Shown piece after piece: positions 8,970 through 17,918 of a DNA stretch of 64,000 nucleotides. A model generated the notes under the pieces. The model did no database searches. It saw only the letters and a program-made list of their open reading frames with translations, and was not told the origin of the DNA. Position 1 is the first letter of the stretch. Each line of letters begins with the position of its first letter. Origin of the DNA: Bacillus sp. SM2101 (GTDB taxonomy: Bacteria > Bacillota > Bacilli > Bacillales > SM2101); the NCBI RefSeq assembly GCF_018588585.1, contig NZ_JAEUFG010000001.1, positions 372,001 through 436,000 of the forward strand. Direction: 5' to 3'. The position numbers and the translations under genes were made by a program.

Positions 8970-9860
8970 TTATTTTTGTTTATCTTTTTGAAGTTTTCTA
9001 TTTTTGAATATCTTCCCTATATAAAAAACACCCATTAATATAGTAATGATCAAGAGCCATATTGGAGAGTAACCAATAATAAGCACAAGCATTGTAGAGG
9101 CAAAACTGATCAGTCCATTAATACTTTCTACAAATTCTTTTTTTACTTTATCCCAAGTGTTTAACCCGTCGTTATCAATATTAGCTATAACGACTTTGTT
9201 TTCAATCATTGACACAGTTACTGTCGATAGACTAGTTTGGTTATCTAAATATTTAATTCTACCAACAAGATGCTCGATTTCCTCTTGAACTCTCTCTAAG
9301 TCTTGTGAGATGGCAAGTACATCTTTTGTCTCCTTGGCATCTTTTAAAAATTGTAATAATCTATCCTCTACAATCCTTTTTGACTTTAATCTTGATTGTA
9401 AATCGACATATTCTTCTGTCACATCTTCGCCAGAGATATTTTTTGAATAAACTTTCACGCTTAATTGTTCAAGTTTATCTAGAAATGAGTAAAAGTTATT
9501 TTGAGGAATCCGTAATACTACTGCACCTTCAAGCTGTTCTTTATGTTCGTTATACACATTTGATTGAACGATATAACCCCCGATAGCTTCAGCATCAATT
9601 TGAATTTGCTTAAACGTTCGTTCATAATCCTCCACTTCCATCCTTATATTAGCTTGATAAATAACCATTCTGTCTTGGTTTGGATTATTTGTTATCTCTG
9701 TTTCGTTTGGTGCAGATTCTTCTGATGTGGTTAAGTCCATTGCTATTTCAGCTGTATTTTCATTTGATAAACTTGCTTTACCTTCATTGTACGAGCTACA
9801 ACCAAATAATAGTAAATTGATAAAAACAACCATACAAAGCTTTTTAAATATATGCTTCAA
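8970..9860 (-). CDS. DUF4349-domain lipoprotein
   Basis: About 296 residues if it begins at TTG 9860, which has GAGGGTGG a few bases upstream; GTG at 9875 would add five residues. A lipobox (LLLFGC) ends the signal peptide. After a Ser/Thr/Glu-rich linker comes the DUF4349 domain (VIYQANIRMEVEDYERTF), including a long predicted coiled coil with LAISQDLERVQEEIEHL, then a C-terminal transmembrane segment (IIGYSPIWLLIITILMGVF) and a basic tail. The protein would be anchored at both ends on the outer membrane face. The function is unknown. Confidence 0.88.
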   Translation of the reverse strand: MKHIFKKLCMVVFINLLLFGCSSYNEGKASLSNENTAEIAMDLTTSEESAPNETEITNNPNQDRMVIYQANIRMEVEDYERTFKQIQIDAEAIGGYIVQSNVYNEHKEQLEGAVVLRIPQNNFYSFLDKLEQLSVKVYSKNISGEDVTEEYVDLQSRLKSKRIVEDRLLQFLKDAKETKDVLAISQDLERVQEEIEHLVGRIKYLDNQTSLSTVTVSMIENKVVIANIDNDGLNTWDKVKKEFVESINGLISFASTMLVLIIGYSPIWLLIITILMGVFYIGKIFKNRKLQKDKQK

Positions 9861-10449
9861 GACTACCACCCTCACCTGTTATTGATAGACTATCTCGTAA
9901 ACTCTGTTGTTAGCTAAATAAAAAATTCTATGATGAAGTAGTGGTGTTAGGTTTACATCGTTTTAAAGAAAGTAAACCAAAATCTAGTTGTTGGTGTTTT
10001 TTTACTATTTAAGAAAGGGCTATTTTCATATACTTTGTAGCTTTTTTTACATTTATTTGAGTAAATGGTGTATTTGATATGATTTATAGATTTTTGAGAA
10101 GTAAGGAGACCACGCACGCAATAAGTATACGTGTCTATATCTAAGAACTAAAAACAACAGTCAATGCGAAAACAGCCTAAAAAACAACGAGCTATTAGAA
10201 AACAGTCTATTAAAAGCATAGACGAATTTTCGAACCATTTTGTTACATTTATATATCTAAAAAGGTTGTTGTGGCGTTGAACACTATGATATAAGCAAGC
10301 ATTCAGGATATATTTCATCTTTAATAACGATAATAGCTGTATCATCCCTCGAGCCGTTCTAAATTAGCACAATTAGCAAAAAAATTTCGAAAAAAGCACC
10401 TACAATCATGGTTTGATATACTAAGCTACATTTCTAAAGCAAGTTTTAA
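9861..10449. repeat. Gap with family 1 repeat
   Basis: The copy at 10018-10177 starts GGCTATTTTCATATACTTTG and ends CAATGCGAAAACAGCC, the best-preserved right end form. The rest of the gap (10178-10449) shows no convincing ORF with a start signal. Confidence 0.7.
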
Positions 10450-10911
10450 TTACTGATTGAGTAGTTCACCGAAGTTATTTTCTGAGACGACTTTGAATCC
10501 ATGGCTCTCCAACAATGCAGCTGTAACTCCGTTACCAGCTATTTTCATCCCATTAAAATCCCCATTGTAAATGTGTGTGGAACCACAAGAAGGGCTATTT
10601 TCCTTCAAGACTACAGTAGATGCTTTATATTGTTTAGCGATTTTTAACGTATCGTAAGCACCCTTTATAAATTGTTCAGTAACATCCTGTCCTGAAATTG
10701 ATAGTACTTTTGCATCTCCACTAAGAACATCTTTGCCACAGCCACCGACAATTTCAGCTGGTTCCCTAGGAGTAGCTAAGCCTCCTAACACTTCTGGACA
10801 TACCGCTACAGCCTTTTTCTTAACAACTAAATCTTTTATTACATGATGTAAACTATGATTTCCATCATAACGACACTCATTTCCTGCTAAACAAGCGCTT
10901 ACTAATATCAT
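10450..10911 (-). CDS. DUF523 family protein
   Basis: 153 residues. The whole protein is a DUF523 domain: it begins VSACLAGNECRYDG, continues VAVCPEVLGGLATPREPAEI, and has a conserved Cys in LKENSPSCGSTHIY. The conserved cysteines at about residues 7, 12, 38 and 109 suggest a metal or thiol site, but no function is established. The ATG follows AGGGAGGCCGCATATAA. It stands alone, with a short gap to the divergent DUF4064 gene. Confidence 0.88.
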   Translation of the reverse strand: MILVSACLAGNECRYDGNHSLHHVIKDLVVKKKAVAVCPEVLGGLATPREPAEIVGGCGKDVLSGDAKVLSISGQDVTEQFIKGAYDTLKIAKQYKASTVVLKENSPSCGSTHIYNGDFNGMKIAGNGVTAALLESHGFKVVSENNFGELLNQ

Positions 10912-11120
10912 TTATATGCGGCCTCCCTATGAAAATGTTCATCCTTACTATTTATTTTACCACATGAACTTGTCATGCTTTTAAAAGTGATAACACATAT
11001 CAATATTTATACTGTAGAGGTTATAATTTATAAATATATGAAAAAGTGTTATAGTTAACTGAAACTTTACGTAAATATGCTCGTATTTATAAAGTGATAC
11101 CAATAAGGGGGAACCTACTA

Positions 11121-11543
11121 GTGAAGCGAACCGGAGAAATAGTTTTAAGTATAATCGGAGCCGTACTTAGTGGCTTTTTAGCAATTATAGGAGGGGCATT
11201 TACTTATTTAATGACCAATGAAGCATTTTTACAGGAGTTAGAGGCACAATTTGCTACTGACCCTCAGCTTGCTACATTCAATATCGCAGACTTGATGGAA
11301 ATTATAGGTAATACTGGATGGATTGTTGTAGCTGCCGGTATGGTTGGTTTAGTATTAAGTATCATTGCAGCCTTTTGTTTAAAAGGAAATAATAAGCCAA
11401 AGCTTGCTGGGACTTTATTAATTATTGCTGCATTATTAGTCGCCTTAATGACTGTGTTATTTGCATGGCCAATCGCTCTACTGTTCTTAATTGCAGGGAT
11501 TATGAGTTTAGTACGTAAGCCGAAGCAAAACATATACGATTAA
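11121..11543 (+). CDS. DUF4064 family membrane protein
   Basis: About 140 residues starting at GTG 11121, preceded by AAGGGGGAA seven bases upstream; the longer frame from 11094 would place that site inside the gene. There are four hydrophobic segments: one near the N-terminus (VLSIIGAVLSGFLAIIGGAF), one around the middle (GWIVVAAGMVGLVLSIIAAF), and two close together near the C-terminus. The loop between the first two carries acidic residues. DUF4064 proteins have unknown function, and the gene has no close operon partner. Confidence 0.85.
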   Translation: MKRTGEIVLSIIGAVLSGFLAIIGGAFTYLMTNEAFLQELEAQFATDPQLATFNIADLMEIIGNTGWIVVAAGMVGLVLSIIAAFCLKGNNKPKLAGTLLIIAALLVALMTVLFAWPIALLFLIAGIMSLVRKPKQNIYD

Positions 11544-11587
11544 GAAATGATGAAATCGATTTTTAGCCTTATGACCGATTTCCATTA

Positions 11588-11626
11588 TAAAAAAAGAATT
11601 AGGTGTGACCACCTAATTCTTTTTTA
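11588..11626. terminator. Bidirectional terminator
   Basis: AATTAGGTG and CACCTAATT form a stem with a TGAC loop, flanked by A-run and T-run, so it can terminate both the DUF4064 transcript (plus) and the small ORF at 11630-11710 (minus). Confidence 0.85.
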
Positions 11627-11629
11627 TAA

Positions 11630-11710
11630 TTAAATTTCTTCACTAATTTCAGTACCAATTACTATGCCGACAACAACGGTAATCGTTATGCCCATTACGA
11701 TTGCAAACAT
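11630..11710 (-). CDS. Small single-membrane-span peptide (26 residues)
   Basis: The ORF starts at ATG 11710-11708 with GGGGAG seven bases upstream and stops at TAA just before a strong terminator. The peptide begins MFAIVMGITITVVVGIVIG and ends with acidic residues, i.e. one transmembrane helix with a short charged tail. The combination of ribosome binding site, hydrophobic design and dedicated terminator supports a real gene. I do not recognise the family; it could be a membrane regulator or a toxin-like peptide. Confidence 0.5.
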   Translation of the reverse strand: MFAIVMGITITVVVGIVIGTEISEEI

Positions 11711-12236
11711 ACGCTCACTCCCCTTTGTAAAAGAATGACCCAATATCTCTATATTCAATTTACCACATATTTAACTTTAATAAATTTAGTAACTGTGAAA
11801 GTTCTGTTACTGATTTTTTCAGCATTCTTGTTAAATACAATAATACTAATACAGCTAGTAGAAAGGGGAAGCATGAAACCTATAGCTTTGTGCTCACTCT
11901 TCCTGATCGTATTTACCCGCCAATAATCTGTTAGTTTCGAAAGGCTCATGTCGAACACTCTTCTGCTATTTAATTCATAGGCTTTTCTCGTATACTTATG
12001 AAATTCTAACAAAAGGGAATTAAAGCTATTCTCATCGTTGTATAGAAAAAAAAATGCCACAAATGATAGTTGTATACGGAGTGCATTTCCTAGTACGAAA
12101 AACAACAATCGATGTGAAAACAATCAATCTATATGTTATTATCGACTGTCGAGCCGCGAATTCAAGTTGTAAACTGCATAACCATAAAATGCAAAACAGT
12201 CATATTTTAATTACCGAGTAATAGTTCTACAATCAA
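11711..12236. repeat. Gap with family 1 repeat
   Basis: A degenerate copy lies at about 12024-12123. Its left end AGCTATTCTCATCGTTG is eroded, and its right end reads GAAAAACAACAATCGATG then GAAAACAATC. The open frames across this region are repeat shadows. No gene is supported. Confidence 0.6.
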
Positions 12237-13925
12237 TTACATTTCCTCTGGAGCTTCAATTCCCAACAATCTTAAGCCTTCTTGTAAAACGACCATTACT
12301 GAAGTTACTAGTCCAAGTCGAGATATCAGCTCGCTATCTTTGACTAACACCTTCACATTACCGTAATATTTATTAAATTCTTGTGCTAGGTCAATTAGGT
12401 ATTTTGCAATTTGGGATGGTTCAAATTTTTCATAGCTTCTCTTAATTACATTTGGAAAGTCTATTAACAATTTAATGACTGACCAACTAAGTTCATCAGC
12501 TAAACCTTCTATATTGTGTACCTGTTCTTGTCCCGATTTTCTTAACAAAGAGTTAGCTCTTGCATGAGTGTATTGGACGTAAGGTCCTGTCTCCCCTTCA
12601 AACTTTAACATCTCTTCCATTGAGAATTCTACATTATTTAATCGTTCATTTTTTAAATCGTGAAAAATAAGTGAACCGATAGCAACCATTTTAGCTACTT
12701 TGTCTTTATTTATTAGTTTTGGGTTTTTCATTTCTATACTGTGTTTAGCTAGACTGATTGTTTCGTTTATAACCTCCTCAAGTAGAACAACTTTTCCTTT
12801 TCTCGTCGACATCTTCTTACCGTCTTTTAAAATAAAGCCAAATGGAATGTGAACGAGATTGTTCGACCATGTAAAACCTAGCTTTTTTAAAACAGCAAAG
12901 ACTTGATTAAAATGCAGACTTTGTTCATGGCCAACAACATACAATGCCTTGCTAAACTGATACGTTTCTTTTCTATATATAGCAGCTGTTAAATCTCTCG
13001 TTGCATATAGAGTTGCACCGTCAGATTTTTTGATTAAACACGGTGGATAATTATACTCACTTAGATCAACAACATCTGCACCTTCTGATTCGGAAAGTAA
13101 CCCAGACTTCACAAGTAAGTTCAGCGTTTCTTCCATTTTATCATTGTAAAAAGCTTCGCCATGATAAGAATCAAACTTGATACCTAGTAAATTATAAATA
13201 CTCGAAAATTCTTTAAGTGATTCATCACGAAACCAATTCCATAGTTCGATTGCATGTTCATCTCCATCTTCAAGTTTCTTGAACCACAATCTTGCTTCAT
13301 CTTCCAAGTGTTTATCTTTTTCAGCCTCATCATGAAATTTGACGTACAATTCCAATAACTGTTTAATTGGATTCTCTTTTACTTTCTCTTCATTTCCCCA
13401 GTGTTTATAAGCAACTATTAATTTACCAAATTGTGTACCCCAATCCCCTAAATGATTAACTTTAATGGATTGAAATCCACATTTTTCTGCTATAAGTGCC
13501 AGTGAATTTCCTATAACTGTTGATCTTAAATGTCCCATAGAAAATGGCTTAGCGATATTTGGGGATGAAAAATCAATAACTACATTTTCACCATTTCCAA
13601 TATTTAAAGTTCCAAAATGATTACCTTGCTTTAGGATTATAGCCATTACTTCTTTACTAACTTCCTTTTTATTCAAAAAAACATTTACATATGGACCATC
13701 AGCTACAACTTTATCAAATAATGTGTGGCTAACCTGTTCAGCTATTTCTTTAGCAATATGATTTGGAGATTTTCGAAACTTTTTGGCTAAGGAAAAGCAC
13801 GGAAAAGCAATATCACCCTGAGTATGAAACTTTGGTCTTTCAATTATCTGTAACGTCTCTTCATAAGTTATAACATCCTTTAAAACTTGTGAAATTTCCT
13901 TAGCATATATTTCTGAATAATTCAT
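12237..13925 (-). CDS. argS: Arginyl-tRNA synthetase
   Basis: About 562 residues from ATG 13925, which has AGGAG eight bases upstream; the ATG at 13934 is directly after that site. This class I synthetase charges tRNA-Arg. An Arg-tRNA synthetase N-terminal domain is followed by the HIGH-like SPNIAKPFSMGHLRSTVIGN, the KMSK-like KKMSTRKG, and a DALR anticodon-binding domain (PYVQYTHARANSLLRK). A T-box leader lies upstream, so expression likely responds to uncharged tRNA-Arg. Confidence 0.96.
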   Translation of the reverse strand: MNYSEIYAKEISQVLKDVITYEETLQIIERPKFHTQGDIAFPCFSLAKKFRKSPNHIAKEIAEQVSHTLFDKVVADGPYVNVFLNKKEVSKEVMAIILKQGNHFGTLNIGNGENVVIDFSSPNIAKPFSMGHLRSTVIGNSLALIAEKCGFQSIKVNHLGDWGTQFGKLIVAYKHWGNEEKVKENPIKQLLELYVKFHDEAEKDKHLEDEARLWFKKLEDGDEHAIELWNWFRDESLKEFSSIYNLLGIKFDSYHGEAFYNDKMEETLNLLVKSGLLSESEGADVVDLSEYNYPPCLIKKSDGATLYATRDLTAAIYRKETYQFSKALYVVGHEQSLHFNQVFAVLKKLGFTWSNNLVHIPFGFILKDGKKMSTRKGKVVLLEEVINETISLAKHSIEMKNPKLINKDKVAKMVAIGSLIFHDLKNERLNNVEFSMEEMLKFEGETGPYVQYTHARANSLLRKSGQEQVHNIEGLADELSWSVIKLLIDFPNVIKRSYEKFEPSQIAKYLIDLAQEFNKYYGNVKVLVKDSELISRLGLVTSVMVVLQEGLRLLGIEAPEEM

Positions 13926-14163
13926 TTTCTTCATCTCCTACCTGTTATTTTCATCAGTACGTTTACTGTCCAAGTCTCTATGTCTACTGTCCATACTAGG
14001 GAATGTGAAATCGTGTTTCAAAAGGGTATACCTACAGTAATGTGTGGTTAACTATGTAACTAGAGCAGATCATATTCTTTCCGGAACTCTTGTAGCTTGA
14101 TTTTTAATAGCAGGAAAAATATGAATTACCTTTTTTATTTGGTACACCCCTTCTGATAAAACT

Positions 14164-14435
14164 AAAAAAATCCCGCCTCTTAAAAGAGACGAGATTTTCC
14201 CCGCGGTACCACTCTAATTGTTCAAATTGAACCATCTTAATGTCATTGATAACGGTTGATTAACCGGCATACCCTACTTGTACAAGGTTATTTAAATAAA
14301 AATAACGCTAATACTTTTTCGGACTGCTTCTCCGAAGTACGTTTCATTATGAATAATCGATTAGGCTTTCACCATCCCTAACTCGCTACACGTATATTCA
14401 AAATTACTGTCTTCTTCAACGAATGAATTATTTTT
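14164..14435 (-). promoter_or_regulatory. T-box leader upstream of argS (specifier CGU, Arg)
   Basis: Read on the minus strand, the leader has stem I with an AG-bulge/apical segment (AGCGAGTTAGGGATGG), then GAAACGTACTTC, in which CGT at 14341-14339 fits the Arg specifier. The antiterminator T-box AGAGTGGTACCGCGG is at about 14215-14201. A terminator stem at 14198-14164 ends in a T-run. About 240 bases lie between the terminator and argS. Confidence 0.9.
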
Positions 14436-14501
14436 ACAAATTATAAATAAAGTTTAGAAATATTTCAAGGTTATTTATTCCATAAATTTTTTTATTCTCA
14501 T

Positions 14502-15044
14502 TTATTTTTCTACATCATGTTGTAAAATGTTTTGTATTTTATCTAAAAATGCTAGTTGTAATTCGTACTGAGAATAAATACTTTCAAATGTGGCTTTAGT
14601 AATCGGAGATAGTTCACCCATTGCTTTCTCCTTATGTTCTTCTCCTTCTCTTAAAGCTGAAAGTTGCTTTGTTAATAACTCTTTTTGCTCATCAATTGCC
14701 CGAATGACTTGTTTGCTTGCACTAGACTCAGCAAATATTAACCCCGTATACAACGTAGTAGGTAAAATAACTGATGACGTAGCAAACGATTCGATTAATA
14801 AACTTTGAAATTCATTATGCCCTTTGTCGGTAATCTTATATATGGCTTTTGTTCGGTTACCAGTTTGCTCAAGCGAAGCAATTTCAACGAGTTCTTCCTT
14901 TTCCATCTTCTTTAACGCGTGATAAATCGATCCTGGTAACACACCTGCCCAAGCATCTGTCTGGGATATTTGTAAGACTTGCTGAATTTCGTAGCCTGAC
15001 ATTGGCTTCATTCTTAAAATTCCTAATACCATTAAACGCGTCAT
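14502..15044 (-). CDS. PadR-family transcriptional regulator
   Basis: 180 residues from ATG 15044, with GAGGTG upstream. A winged-helix N-terminus (RLMVLGILRMKPMSGYEIQ, then LPGSIYHALKKMEKEELVE) is followed by a C-terminal helical dimerisation arm, the PadR subfamily 1 layout. It is transcribed in the same direction as the downstream ABC-2 genes' partner block. Matching palindromes around CAACGTTG occur upstream of both this gene and the ABC operon, so it probably represses both itself and the exporter; ligand unknown. Confidence 0.9.
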   Translation of the reverse strand: MTRLMVLGILRMKPMSGYEIQQVLQISQTDAWAGVLPGSIYHALKKMEKEELVEIASLEQTGNRTKAIYKITDKGHNEFQSLLIESFATSSVILPTTLYTGLIFAESSASKQVIRAIDEQKELLTKQLSALREGEEHKEKAMGELSPITKATFESIYSQYELQLAFLDKIQNILQHDVEK

Positions 15045-15368
15045 TTTCACACCTCAAATCTAATTAAACAACGTTGATTAAATTATCATTACTATATCAC
15101 TACTATTATTGTGGAGTAAAGACCATAATGGTTGCAAGAAATGTAGACGTACCTTGGTTATTGGATGAAGGGTGAATGAAGAAAACGATCTAATAGGGTG
15201 ATGCTAGTCCTTAGAAATGCATTGGGCTCCTGCTACAGCATCTAACATTTAAGCACTAAACCACATATAAGGGTTGGATTAACTCCAGTATCATGGTTAA
15301 GTAGCTCGCGCCTATGACTCATTTTGCTATATAATAATATACATGCGTACCATACTTAATACCGACTT
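15045..15368. other. Intergenic gap between ABC permease and padR
   Basis: Apart from the operator-like palindrome at 15064-15081, I see no gene, clear terminator or recognisable repeat in this stretch. Confidence 0.5.
15064..15081. promoter_or_regulatory. Putative PadR operator upstream of padR gene
   Basis: TTAAACAACGTTGATTAA is a near-perfect palindrome (one mismatch pair) 20 bases upstream of the regulator's start. It shares the CAACGTTG core with the site at 16916-16931. Confidence 0.6.
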
Positions 15369-16133
15369 TTAATTATTTGTTTTCTTTACAACTCTGTTAC
15401 CCTTCAAGACTGAAAACACTGGCTGATCAACTTCCCACTTAAATGTAGTAACTCCTAAAAAGAGAAATCCAAGTGTAAAGAATACAAGGATTATCAGCGA
15501 GACTACCATATCATTTATACTTGTAAATAGGGAACCTAATATCAATCTGGCAAAATACTCAAATGGGAGTATTTCTCCGATAACCTTAATCCAACTAGGT
15601 GCTTTTTCAAGGCTATAAAATGCTTGGCTACAAAATACCATAGGTATTTGAATGAGGTTAGCAAGCATATTAATCTGTCCCTCATTCTTTGCTAAATTAG
15701 AAATGAATATGCCTAAACAAGAAAAACAACTCGTTCCTATTGCTAATACCCCGATTAATTGTATAGTACCTAAAATAGAGATTTGTAAATCAAAATAAAT
15801 GACTCCAACAATTAGAACGAGTAAGTTTATAGCAATACCTAATAAAGCTCTAACAAAAGCATTCATTATGATAAAATACAGTGTTTTATAAGGTGTCACC
15901 TTTAGCATTTTATAGACACCTTTATTTCGTTGTCCGAACACTTGAAACGCAGTTCCTTGGACACCCCAAAAAAGAGTGCTAATTGCAAGAACAGCAGTAA
16001 CGAGCTGCGGATAATATGATACTGAATTAACAAATATGCCAACTCCTATCATTAATATGATTGGGAAAACTGTTGCATAAAACAACGATATTTTATCCCT
16101 AATAGTTGTAATAAATATTGCTCTAATAATCAT
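15369..16133 (-). CDS. ABC-2 type transporter permease
   Basis: 254 residues with about six hydrophobic segments in the ABC-2 permease pattern. A short N-terminal segment is followed by the first span (ISLFYATVFPIILMIGVGIF), and a last span by VFFTLGFLFLGVTTF. The start overlaps the ATPase stop by four bases (ATGA), so the two are translationally coupled. With the ATPase it would form a homodimeric or simple ABC exporter, perhaps for a drug or peptide; the substrate is unknown. Confidence 0.9.
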   Translation of the reverse strand: MIIRAIFITTIRDKISLFYATVFPIILMIGVGIFVNSVSYYPQLVTAVLAISTLFWGVQGTAFQVFGQRNKGVYKMLKVTPYKTLYFIIMNAFVRALLGIAINLLVLIVGVIYFDLQISILGTIQLIGVLAIGTSCFSCLGIFISNLAKNEGQINMLANLIQIPMVFCSQAFYSLEKAPSWIKVIGEILPFEYFARLILGSLFTSINDMVVSLIILVFFTLGFLFLGVTTFKWEVDQPVFSVLKGNRVVKKTNN

Positions 16134-16843
16134 TTTACAATACCCCCATTCGTTACATGCAAATATACTTCCTCTAAACTTACATACCCATACTTCTCAC
16201 AGAGTTCCTTAGGTGTCCCAGCTTCTACTATTACACCATCTCTCATTATAAGGACACGGTTAGCAATTTTCATTACTTCATCCATATCATGAGTTGTAAT
16301 AACTACCGAGGTCCCTTTATCTTTAAGCTGTCTCACAATTTTATGGATGTCACGACGAGCTTGAGGATCAAGAGCTGCTGTTGGTTCGTCTAGAAATACT
16401 ACTACAGGATTGTGTACTAATGAAATGGCAATTGATAGTCGCTTTTGTTGACCTCCCGATAATTTTAATGCATCTACGTTTGCAACCTCATTAAGTCCAC
16501 ATTGTTTTAACAACTGTGTTGCTTCCTCTCGGGGAAGTGATTTTTTATAAAATGCAGCAAACAACCTAAGATTTTCTAGTGCACTTAAACCTGGGAAGAA
16601 GGAAGTTACTTGCAGCTGTACCCCAATACCATTCATATAATCTTCCCGCCAAAATTGAATCATACCTTCACTAGGCTTACGAAGACCTAACACCATTTCC
16701 AATGTTGTCGATTTCCCCGCTCCATTCGGCCCAATAATCGCAAGAACTTCATGGTCTTTCACTTCAAATGAAACCTTATTAACAACTGGTCTTTCATTGT
16801 ACAACTTAGAAAGTTCATTAACTCTTATTAAAGTTGTTGACAT
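16130..16843 (-). CDS. ABC transporter ATP-binding protein (ABC-2 exporter)
   Basis: 237 residues from ATG 16843, which has AGAGGTG upstream; the ATG at 16861 precedes that site. Walker A GPNGAGKST, the signature LSGGQQKRL, Walker B VVFLDEPTAALDP and the H-loop TTHDMDE are all present. It is the nucleotide-binding partner of the following permease. Two palindromic operator candidates lie directly upstream, consistent with repression by the PadR protein encoded downstream. Confidence 0.93.
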   Translation of the reverse strand: MSTTLIRVNELSKLYNERPVVNKVSFEVKDHEVLAIIGPNGAGKSTTLEMVLGLRKPSEGMIQFWREDYMNGIGVQLQVTSFFPGLSALENLRLFAAFYKKSLPREEATQLLKQCGLNEVANVDALKLSGGQQKRLSIAISLVHNPVVVFLDEPTAALDPQARRDIHKIVRQLKDKGTSVVITTHDMDEVMKIANRVLIMRDGVIVEAGTPKELCEKYGYVSLEEVYLHVTNGGIVK

Positions 16844-16865
16844 ATTACACACCTCTTTCATTGTT

Positions 16866-16881
16866 TACTCAACATTGAGTA
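16866..16881. promoter_or_regulatory. Putative PadR operator 1 upstream of ABC exporter
   Basis: TACTCAACATTGAGTA has perfect seven-base arms and lies 23 bases upstream of the ATPase start. Confidence 0.6.
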
Positions 16882-16915
16882 TAGCAGCAAAAAAATAAGA
16901 TTTTTTTATATTGTT

Positions 16916-16931
16916 TAATCAACGTTGAGTA
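16916..16931. promoter_or_regulatory. Putative PadR operator 2 upstream of ABC exporter
   Basis: TAATCAACGTTGAGTA contains a perfect TCAACGTTGA palindrome, centred 50 bases from operator 1, which is close to five helical turns. The pair brackets the likely promoter region. Confidence 0.6.
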
Positions 16932-17123
16932 TATTTTATACAAATTCATCATATCTCATACGTAAATAATTGTAAAGATATTTTTTACACTATTGGATAT
17001 TTTTGTTTGTTATCAGCTTTTCGATACATTGGTTTAGTTAGCTAGTCATTTTGATTTGGCAATATAATGTGTAAATCCCACAGTTAACAAAGGCTGCAAA
17101 ATAGTTTAACGAATGAATAGCAA

Positions 17124-17154
17124 GATCTTTTCGTAAACTTTATTGATAAATTTT
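17124..17154. repeat. Solo family 1 end
   Basis: GATCTTTTCGTAAACTTTATTG matches the inverted right-end form of family 1 (GGCTCTTTTCGCAAACTTTG). No partner end is clear. The surrounding gap, 16932-17241, holds no gene that I can support. Confidence 0.45.
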
Positions 17155-17241
17155 ACAAAATTAAAAATTGATTGCTATTTGTTAATAGAAAAGTTATAAG
17201 GAACAACCAGTTGAATACGTGTTGATGCCCTACAATAGATG

Positions 17242-17265
17242 AGCCACAGCAATTTGGCTGTGGCT
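17242..17265. terminator. Hairpin at the end of the ccm cluster
   Basis: AGCCACAGC and GCTGTGGCT form a nine-bp stem next to the ccmG stop codon. The U-run is on the plus side only, so it may act as an RNA-stabilising end for the minus-strand operon rather than as a classical terminator. Confidence 0.5.
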
Positions 17266-17783
17266 TATTTTCCATTTAATTTTAACAAACTAATTTTCCC
17301 TGCTAAAGTTTCTGCTGTCGTTGGACCAACTATTTTTTCTCGGATAATGCCGCTTGGGTCAATGATAAAAGTTTCAGGTTGGCCAACTACTAAATAATTT
17401 TTTGAGACATTATCATCTGTATCAAATAAATACAGTGTTGTTGAATTATGTTTTGTTATAAATTTTTCAACACGACTTTTAGGTTCTCCACGGTCGATAA
17501 TAAGAAGCTTATACTTATCTCCATATTGTTGATGAAAGGCTTCGAGTTCAGGTTCTTCATCTACACACGGCTTACACCATGTAGCGAAAAAATTTAATAC
17601 AACGAATTGCCCCTGATAGTCAGATAAAGTATGAGTATCTCCATCTAAATCCTCTAGTGTGAAATCATAAGCTGAGTCACCAACCTTAACTCCTTTGACT
17701 CCTTGTATTCCTGAAGCTAAAAAGAAAAATATGGCTGCCACCAAGCATAGTACTATGATTTGAATCATTCTTCTTTTGTTCAT
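17265..17783 (-). CDS. ccmG: Membrane-anchored thioredoxin-like protein (CcmG/ResA type)
   Basis: About 172 residues from ATG 17783, with GAGG nine bases upstream. An N-terminal membrane anchor is followed by a TlpA-like thioredoxin domain facing outside, with the redox pair in ATWCKPC. The cis-Pro loop reads GQPETFIID, closer to CcmG (APETFLID) than to ResA. In cytochrome c maturation these proteins keep the haem-binding CxxCH cysteines reduced. It is the last gene of the ccm cluster, 135 bases after ccmD. A general ResA role is the alternative. Confidence 0.85.
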   Translation of the reverse strand: MNKRRMIQIIVLCLVAAIFFFLASGIQGVKGVKVGDSAYDFTLEDLDGDTHTLSDYQGQFVVLNFFATWCKPCVDEEPELEAFHQQYGDKYKLLIIDRGEPKSRVEKFITKHNSTTLYLFDTDDNVSKNYLVVGQPETFIIDPSGIIREKIVGPTTAETLAGKISLLKLNGK

Positions 17784-17918
17784 ACAAATCATCCTCTAAA
17801 CTGGATTTATCATCATTAAGAGTTACGTTCTACCAGTTGATGAATACAGTTAACAGCACAATCAAAAAGGACGTGTACTGTTAATTCAATACTAATATTG
17901 AAGTTTACTAGAACGAGC

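Noticed and set aside
10148-10345. A 65-codon minus-strand frame
   Set aside because: It begins in unassigned gap DNA, ends within a family 1 repeat and lacks a ribosome binding site.
11755-12123. A 122-codon minus-strand frame
   Set aside because: It reads across an eroded family 1 repeat, starts in the repeat's right end and has no start signal or recognisable domain.
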